Source: a bacterium (GTDB taxonomy: Bacteria > Dependentiae > Babeliae > Babeliales > UASB340). From it: a stretch of 38,149 nt of DNA. The notes beneath the pieces were generated by a model, which was given only the letters and a program-made list of their open reading frames with translations, was not told the DNA's origin and searched no databases. Numbering within the stretch: position 1 is the first letter of the stretch; each line of letters begins with the position of its first letter. Below, piece after piece: positions 33,188 to 38,149 of the stretch. Made by a program: the position numbers and the translations under genes. Location of the stretch: positions 1 to 38,149 of the forward strand of contig DAOVNS010000003.1 of assembly GCA_030630075.1 (NCBI GenBank), in the 5' to 3' direction.

Positions 33188-33847
33188 ATGGATGTTAGTT
33201 TGATCAATGAAATTATTCCATGGATTTGTGAGTTTGCTTTTTTCTTAGGTCTTTTACCTCAAATTTTTCTTAATTATAAAATTAAATCTGCAAGCGGCAT
33301 TAGTGATCTTTATTTAGTTGGTTATTTTACCGGATATTTTATAAATATTTTTTATGTTTACGGATGTGATTTTCCTTTGTCGTATAAAGTATTTGTACCA
33401 CTGTGTCTGTTGGCAGTTGTATTTCTTATTTTTCAGAAATTTTTATACTCGAATTTGTGGCACAATGTTAGGGCTCTAAAATTATATTTTACGGACTTTA
33501 TTATACTTTTTTTATTAGTGCCATTGATGTTTTATTTTCCTCAAATTGTTGGACACGTTTCCGGGTGGCTTTTGATAATTATTTGGACGTTGTATCAGTT
33601 TCCTCAAATTTTTAGTATTTATAGAAAAAAATCTGTTCGTGGTTTTAGTTTTATGCTTGTAACTCTTATTGGACTGGGGAATTTGGTCGAATTTATTGTG
33701 GCGATTGTTTTAGATTTACCTATGCAGACTTTTCTTATTTCATTTCGTGGAATGTTGATTTATCTCATTTTTTGTTTAGAGTTTTGGTGGTATAGCAAAG
33801 ATTTTAGGTTTGTGCCTAAAATGAACTTTTTAAAAACAAAAAAATAA
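33188..33847 (+). CDS. PQ-loop repeat membrane protein 3
   Basis: ATG 33188 is preceded by GGGGG seven bases upstream; ATG 33170 would add six residues. The 219-residue product carries LLPQIFLNYKIKSASGISDL and YQFPQIFSIYRKKSVRGFSF. It is nearly colinear with copy 2. The end (NFLKTKK) is basic. Duplication of copy 2 and copy 3 looks the most recent in the cluster. Confidence 0.8.
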   Translation: MDVSLINEIIPWICEFAFFLGLLPQIFLNYKIKSASGISDLYLVGYFTGYFINIFYVYGCDFPLSYKVFVPLCLLAVVFLIFQKFLYSNLWHNVRALKLYFTDFIILFLLVPLMFYFPQIVGHVSGWLLIIIWTLYQFPQIFSIYRKKSVRGFSFMLVTLIGLGNLVEFIVAIVLDLPMQTFLISFRGMLIYLIFCLEFWWYSKDFRFVPKMNFLKTKK

Positions 33848-33857
33848 AAAAGTAAAA

Positions 33858-34535
33858 ATGATTTTGACAGATATTTTTTTAGCTAATTCTATTATTTGGA
33901 TTATAAATATAATTTTTTTTATAAGCTTATTGCCTCAACTTTTATTGAATTACAAGCTGAAAGTGGGAACTGGACTTGCAGATTCATTTATTTTGGGAAG
34001 TTTATTAGGACAATTTTCTTACATTGCATATTCTTTTTCTGCAAACTTGCCTCTTGTTTATAGGATAATGAATCCTATTTATTTAATTCCTCTTTTATTA
34101 TTAGTTTATCAACGATTTTATTATTCAAATTTACTTGAAATAAAAAAAGTATTTAAAAAATATTTAGTTGTTTTTTTTATTGTTTTAATAATTATTTTTT
34201 TATCAATAACAAATAATTATTTTTGTAATTTTTTGGGTTGGCTTCCTGTTGGAACTGGATTATTTAAAAAGCTGCCGCAAGTGTTTAAAGTTTATTTAAA
34301 AAAAAGTGTTAAAGGTTTTAGTCTGGGTTTTATTTATTTAAATATTGCTGGTTATGTTGTTGAAATGTTTGCTGCTTTATTTTTAAATCTTCCGTTGCAA
34401 GTTATTGCAAATGATCTAAAGAATATAATTATATTTTCTATTTTTTTGGGACAATTTTTTTTGTATAAAAAAGTTAATAAGGAAATTGTGGCCTTTCAAG
34501 TTCTTGCGGAGTATCCCATTCATCAAGCGGATTAA
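33858..34535 (+). CDS. PQ-loop repeat membrane protein 4
   Basis: 225 residues starting 10 bases after copy 3. The first PQ-loop is LLPQLLLNYKLKVGTGLADS. In the second, Tyr-Gln before the Pro is changed (FKKLPQVFKVYLKKSVKGFS). It is the most divergent copy. Its last 62 bases overlap the 3' end of the gene on the minus strand at 34474, so its C terminus may have been extended by loss of an earlier stop. Confidence 0.75.
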   Translation: MILTDIFLANSIIWIINIIFFISLLPQLLLNYKLKVGTGLADSFILGSLLGQFSYIAYSFSANLPLVYRIMNPIYLIPLLLLVYQRFYYSNLLEIKKVFKKYLVVFFIVLIIIFLSITNNYFCNFLGWLPVGTGLFKKLPQVFKVYLKKSVKGFSLGFIYLNIAGYVVEMFAALFLNLPLQVIANDLKNIIIFSIFLGQFFLYKKVNKEIVAFQVLAEYPIHQAD

Positions 34536-35040
34536 TTTCTTGTAAATATTTATCAATTGCTCGTTCTAAACAAATTTGAATCAATCTTTTTCTTTGTTTT
34601 CTGTAATATTGATTATTTAGTAATTCAATATTCTGAATGAATTTGGTTTGATATATTTGTTTTTTTATTGGAGTATATATGTTTGCGACAATTCTAATTG
34701 TTGTAACCGTGGAGTTTTTTATTGTTAATACTGTAAGTGAGATTTTATGGTTTATATTTTCTTTATTTATACAAGTTAATTTTTTAATACAGCATGAGGA
34801 ATTGGATTTACACTCCTGAGGAATTTCGGTTATTTCAAGAGAAATTCCATTATACGTGAATATTTCAGTGGGCAAATATGGGGTTGATCCTTTTATCGTA
34901 GGAAGCATGTTGGAATTTCTAACTAAAGAAAGATTTTGCGCCGTTTTACTTAAACGAGGTCCTGTAGCACTGGTTGTTTGAAAAATAATTATATTTAATA
35001 ATAAGATTTTGAAAATTTGTTTGCAGCATTTAACAGACAT
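34474..35040 (-). CDS. Exported protein of unknown function (A)
   Basis: A 188-residue protein with a signal peptide (MSVKCCKQIFKILLLNIIIF, cleaved after about TTSA). It has a Cys cluster (C77, C83, C84, C90 in KSNSSCCIKKLTC) and beta-rich sequence. The helical C terminus is ERAIDKYLQEINPLDEW. The layout resembles the next gene: a (F)xYxGI opening, alternating hydrophobic strands, then a C-terminal LExAxDxxL-type helix. The two are probably distant paralogues. I recognise no known family. It converges with, and overlaps, PQ-loop gene 4. Confidence 0.6.
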   Translation of the reverse strand: MSVKCCKQIFKILLLNIIIFQTTSATGPRLSKTAQNLSLVRNSNMLPTIKGSTPYLPTEIFTYNGISLEITEIPQECKSNSSCCIKKLTCINKENINHKISLTVLTIKNSTVTTIRIVANIYTPIKKQIYQTKFIQNIELLNNQYYRKQRKRLIQICLERAIDKYLQEINPLDEWDTPQELERPQFPY

Positions 35041-35148
35041 TAGGCTCTTTCTTTTATTAAAATTTAAATAATTAAAATGAGCCTAAGAATAGCAGATTTT
35101 TTTGAAAAAAATAGATTTTAGTTCTAGTGACAAAAAAAGGTTTAAAAA

Positions 35149-35664
35149 TTATTTTTTTAATATTTTTTCTAGCGAAAGATCAAAGGCCTTTTGTAATAGT
35201 TGGACTATGTATTTAGGGCTTATATCTTTGAAATCTACTGTTCGAATATTTATTGAAATAACGTCTTCTTTTAGCGTGACAGAAGTTCGTGCAGCAATAG
35301 TATTATTTTCGTCGCATATAAATAATTCGAGCATTATTTTAATGTTGAAAGTTGTTTTTTGTTCTTTATAAATAAATGTTTCAGATTTTGGATTGATTTG
35401 GTGAAATTCTTGTATAAAACGAATACCCCTATATCTAAAAGCTGGGGGAGCATAAAATTTTTGTGCGGTGGGTATTTGGGGTAATTCTTCTGCAAAATAA
35501 TTGTTCAGAGTTTTATGGAGTTGTTGTTTTTGAAATTGAAATTGGGGTATTACTGGAAATAAACCTGCATCACTTGTATGTTGAGGTGGCATTGCATTTA
35601 TTGTTAAGAAAAATACATTTATTGTTAATACGTAAAAAAAATATTTATAAAATTTAAATAACAT
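35149..35664 (-). CDS. Exported protein of unknown function (B)
   Basis: A 171-residue protein with a signal peptide (MLFKFYKYFFYVLTINVFFL, to about INA). A Pro/Gln-rich segment follows, then FRYRGIRFIQEF, strands, and the C-terminal helix VQLLQKAFDLSLEKILKK. It looks like a distant paralogue of the protein at 34474 and lies 108 bases upstream in the same direction. There is no recognisable catalytic motif. Confidence 0.58.
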   Translation of the reverse strand: MLFKFYKYFFYVLTINVFFLTINAMPPQHTSDAGLFPVIPQFQFQKQQLHKTLNNYFAEELPQIPTAQKFYAPPAFRYRGIRFIQEFHQINPKSETFIYKEQKTTFNIKIMLELFICDENNTIAARTSVTLKEDVISINIRTVDFKDISPKYIVQLLQKAFDLSLEKILKK

Positions 35665-35764
35665 AAAAAAACCTTCATAATTTTAAAATTTGTCTATATC
35701 TAAATGTTATTCTACTGCAAATATTCTTAAAAAGTAATTAATCTAAAAATAAAAAGAGTGTTTT

Positions 35765-36919
35765 ATGCTTAATAGAAATGAACTTTCGAGACAAATATTA
35801 AGTTTAACTTCTAAGATTTTCCCCGATTTGCAGTGTCAGAATAATCTTGCGCAAGAAACGTGGGATAAAATTTGCAATGATTCATTGTTTCCAGAAAAAG
35901 TTGAAACTTCAAAAAGTTCTTTTTTGGTTCCACGTTGGCAGGGAAATCTAATGGATACTTTTGATATAAAATCTGATTTAAATGAATATTCTATTTTTTC
36001 TGTTGATGGTTCGCAAATTTATCCCGATCGGAATTTTTCTGGTGCACGATGTTTTTTAATTAATTTGGGCGGTTGTTTTATTCAGTACAGCGATAATGAT
36101 TTAAACAGGCAAGTTGAACTTTTTTCTGAGCCACAAGTTTTTTTACCTCCAGATGTAATTCCAGATAAAGATAGGTTTGTTTTTAGTATGGATTTGGTTG
36201 ATTTAAAAAGAGAAGAATTAGAATTACAGGGCTTATTCGATAAGAATTTTATAAATGGCGCAAATGTTTGTTTTGTTGATGGAACCATAATTTTTTGGAA
36301 TTTAGAGGGGAAGCCGGAAGAAGTAAAGGATTATTTTTTGAGTAGTTATCTTTTTTGGTTAAACAAATTTTACGAAAATAAGACTTTGGTTTCTGGTTAT
36401 ATAAGTTTCCCTAAAAGCCGGGAATTGGTGAATTTAATAAGATTAGGTTTGTGTAGGTTTACATCGGCAGATTGTATTCCTTGTTATAGCAAATTTACAG
36501 AATTTCCATGTAAAGCCGTTGATAATCTTATCGACACGCATGTTTGTAGGTTTTTTTTAAAGCCAAACCAACGAACAACCGTTTTTTATAGCACTTCGAA
36601 AATAACTCAATATTATCCAGATCACTTAAAACCATGTTTTTGTTATTTGCACGCTGGGGCTGAAATTGCTAGATTAGAGATGCCCTTTTGGATTGCACAG
36701 AATAAAGATTTATTGGATTATCTTTGTAGCGTTGCTATTGATCAGTGCAAAAAAGGGCAGGGGTATCCGGTTGTTCTTGCCGAAGCGCATGAGCAAGCTG
36801 TTGTAAAGGGTCCAGATAGAGAATTCTTCTATCATCTAATTCAAAAAATTGGAATAGAACAAAAAAGAAGATTTTTTATTTCGAAAAAAAGTCTAAAAAA
36901 ACGTGGTATTGGGATATGA
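35765..36919 (+). CDS. nurA: NurA-domain nuclease
   Basis: The 384-residue protein fits the NurA family, nucleases that in archaea work with the HerA helicase in DNA end resection. The first motif is FSVDGSQIYPD with D81, and the second is CFVDGTIIFW with D172. Near the C terminus QGYPVVLAEAHEQAVVKGPD matches the region with the conserved His and Asp. NurA is sporadic in bacteria, and HerA is not in this window. The gene's last codons (RGIGI stop) lie in a 22-base sequence that recurs at 37153, on the far side of the MITE-like element. Confidence 0.78.
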   Translation: MLNRNELSRQILSLTSKIFPDLQCQNNLAQETWDKICNDSLFPEKVETSKSSFLVPRWQGNLMDTFDIKSDLNEYSIFSVDGSQIYPDRNFSGARCFLINLGGCFIQYSDNDLNRQVELFSEPQVFLPPDVIPDKDRFVFSMDLVDLKREELELQGLFDKNFINGANVCFVDGTIIFWNLEGKPEEVKDYFLSSYLFWLNKFYENKTLVSGYISFPKSRELVNLIRLGLCRFTSADCIPCYSKFTEFPCKAVDNLIDTHVCRFFLKPNQRTTVFYSTSKITQYYPDHLKPCFCYLHAGAEIARLEMPFWIAQNKDLLDYLCSVAIDQCKKGQGYPVVLAEAHEQAVVKGPDREFFYHLIQKIGIEQKRRFFISKKSLKKRGIGI

Positions 36920-37174
36920 TAAAATACCCCAAAGCTGACGCATTGGGTTACCCCAATATCGCCTCAAGAGGCTCTCGTTTTTTAACGAAATAGCAGGAAT
37001 GTAGGTTTAGGGCTTTTGCGAATTATTTTTAAAACATTTATCTTTAAATAAATATAACGTGAAGCATAGTTTATAAAATTTGTTTGTATAATTTAATTGA
37101 GAGCCTCTTGAGGCGGTATTGGGGTAGCCCAATGCGTTAGCTTTGGGGGCTAGTGGTATTGGGATTATGATAAA
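36903..37174. mobile_element. MITE-like insertion with 50-bp terminal inverted repeats
   Basis: Arms 36927-36976 and 37099-37148 are inverted copies that differ at three of 50 positions. Each arm contains two palindromes (ATTGGG-TTAC-CCCAAT type and GCCTC-AA-GAGGC). Outside them is a direct repeat: 36903-36924 and 37153-37174 match at 21 of 22 positions (GTGGTATTGGGAT(T)ATGATAAA). The inner 120 bases are AT-rich with no gene. I read it as a non-autonomous element with a target-site duplication. No transposase is present. The duplicated site carries the nurA stop and the ABC-F start. Confidence 0.75.
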
Positions 37175-38149
37175 TATAAAAGATTTGAGTTTAGTTTTTG
37201 GTAAACAAGTAATTTTCAATGATATTGCATTGAATGTAGAAAGTAACCAAAAGATTGGTTTAGTTGGACGAAATGGTTCAGGAAAAACAACTTTATTAAA
37301 AGTTATTGCCGATCAACAAGAAGTTGATTCTGGTCAAGTTAGTATTCCAAAAGATTTCAAGGTTGCGTATTTGCCGCAAAATGTGGTTTTGCTTTCAGAA
37401 AAAAGCGTCTTGTACGAAGCATTAAATGTTTTCAATAACATTGGAGATGTTTCTTGCGAACTCGTAGATCTAGAAAAACTTGTAGAACAAGAAAAAGCGT
37501 CTCCTGAAGAAATTGAAGAATATTCTCATCTTCATCATCAATTAATAGAAAATTCTTACGAAGAAAAACTGGTAGAAGTAAAAAAAGTTTTACAAGGTTT
37601 GGGTTTTGATAAAAAACAAATGGAAAAAACGGTATCTCAACTTAGTGTTGGATGGAAGATGCGTTTGGTTTTGGCAAAACTTTTATTACAAGAAGCTGAT
37701 TTTTATCTTTTTGATGAACCAACAAACCACCTTGATATTGTTGCAAAGGATTGGTTTTTAGGTTTTATACAAAATTCTAGATTTGGTTTTATGTTGGTTT
37801 CTCATGATAAGTATTTTTTAGATAATTCGTGCGAAGAAATTTATGAGTTATCGATGGGTAACCTTAATATTTATAAAGGTAATTATTCTAAATACTTAGT
37901 TCAAAGAGAAACCAATCGTGAGTTGTTAGAAAAAAAACAACTTGAACAACAAAAAGAAATGAAAAGGAAACGTGAGACGGCAGAACGTTTTCGCGCACAA
38001 GCTTCAAAAGCAAAGATGGCGCAAAGTATTTTTAGATCATTAGAAAAAATAAAATTAATAGAATTAGATCAGCAACATAAATCGGTAAGAATTACTTTGC
38101 CTCCTGTGATTCGTTCTGGAAAAATTGTTTTAAAAGCAAAAGACTTAAG
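37167..38149 (+). CDS. ABC-F family ATPase, N-terminal part (runs off the window)
   Basis: ATG 37167 opens a frame to the window edge (about 327 codons). It starts MINIKDLSLVFGKQVIFND, then Walker A GLVGRNGSGKTT, signature LSVGWKMRLVLAK, Walker B YLFDEPTNHLD and SHDKYFLD. The ABC-F linker follows, rich in Lys and Glu (QLEQQKEMKRKRETAERF). The second ATPase module begins near the edge. ABC-F proteins act on the ribosome rather than in membranes. The closest type (Uup, EttA or resistance-like) cannot be told without the end. There is no strong ribosome-binding site; before the inserted element it may have been coupled to nurA. Confidence 0.93.
   Translation, partial: MINIKDLSLVFGKQVIFNDIALNVESNQKIGLVGRNGSGKTTLLKVIADQQEVDSGQVSIPKDFKVAYLPQNVVLLSEKSVLYEALNVFNNIGDVSCELVDLEKLVEQEKASPEEIEEYSHLHHQLIENSYEEKLVEVKKVLQGLGFDKKQMEKTVSQLSVGWKMRLVLAKLLLQEADFYLFDEPTNHLDIVAKDWFLGFIQNSRFGFMLVSHDKYFLDNSCEEIYELSMGNLNIYKGNYSKYLVQRETNRELLEKKQLEQQKEMKRKRETAERFRAQASKAKMAQSIFRSLEKIKLIELDQQHKSVRITLPPVIRSGKIVLKAKDL

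Noticed and set aside
35102..35371. 89-codon plus-strand frame
   Set aside because: It lies antisense within the exported-protein gene at 35149, whose signal peptide and composition are better supported.
36927..37148. CRISPR or terminator as an explanation of the paired repeats between nurA and the ABC-F gene
   Set aside because: There are only two copies, inverted and not direct, with no spacers. The flanking direct repeat and 120-base interior fit a small mobile element better.

Overview
The window is AT-rich (roughly 30% GC by eye) and bacterial. Several things suggest an intracellular or amoeba-associated bacterium, most like Candidatus Dependentiae (TM6): poly-A/T runs throughout, many short proteins with N-terminal signal peptides, ankyrin and pentapeptide proteins, a eukaryote-like PPP phosphatase, and a housekeeping backbone broken by lineage-specific genes. 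That placement is inference; there is no rRNA here to test it.

Layout. 1-1.5 kb, minus strand: the start of a CPA2-type cation/proton antiporter, overlapping rlmN. 1.66-3.63 kb: a compact array of displaced polymorphic-toxin tips and immunity genes, ending at tRNA-Gly(GCC). 4.07-10.2 kb: a khpB-like gene overlapping mnmE, a secreted C39-like peptidase, and clpB. 10.2-15.8 kb: a secreted PPP-type phosphatase, a secreted ankyrin-like protein, and alaS. 15.9-22.0 kb: the main toxin locus. 22.1-24.3 kb: an amidase_3 enzyme, an NfeD-like protein and an SPFH protein. 24.35-28.2 kb: a secreted PD-(D/E)XK-like protein, a His-rich exported protein, trmB, and an unknown exported protein. 28.4-31.7 kb: sufS-sufU-pepA. 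31.8-34.5 kb: four tandem PQ-loop membrane proteins. 34.5-35.7 kb: two exported unknowns on the minus strand. 35.8-38.1 kb: a NurA-like nuclease, a MITE-like element, and the start of an ABC-F ATPase.

The most interesting content is the toxin system. Two full-length genes (15898-17286 and 20230-21543) share about 1 kb of nearly identical sequence encoding a signal peptide, a Hint (hedgehog/intein-like) domain and a helical pretoxin region. They then switch abruptly to unrelated C-terminal tips. Each is followed by a putative immunity gene. Recombination debris surrounds them: a headless Hint-tip remnant and a free tip between immunity genes near 2 kb, a lone immunity gene, and an immunity gene fused in frame to half of a toxin tip (17296-17883). 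The Hint domains begin directly at the signal-peptide end and lack the block-B histidine, so autoprocessing may be unusual. No large filamentous, Rhs or secretion-system carrier domain is fused to them.

Other notable points: a 230-bp MITE-like insertion that seems to have duplicated about 22 bp at a former ATGA stop/start overlap between nurA and the ABC-F gene; a perfect 30-bp inverted repeat with a mosaic relative 14.5 kb away; a Cys-rich tail on SufS; and a Cys-containing tandem repeat in MnmE.
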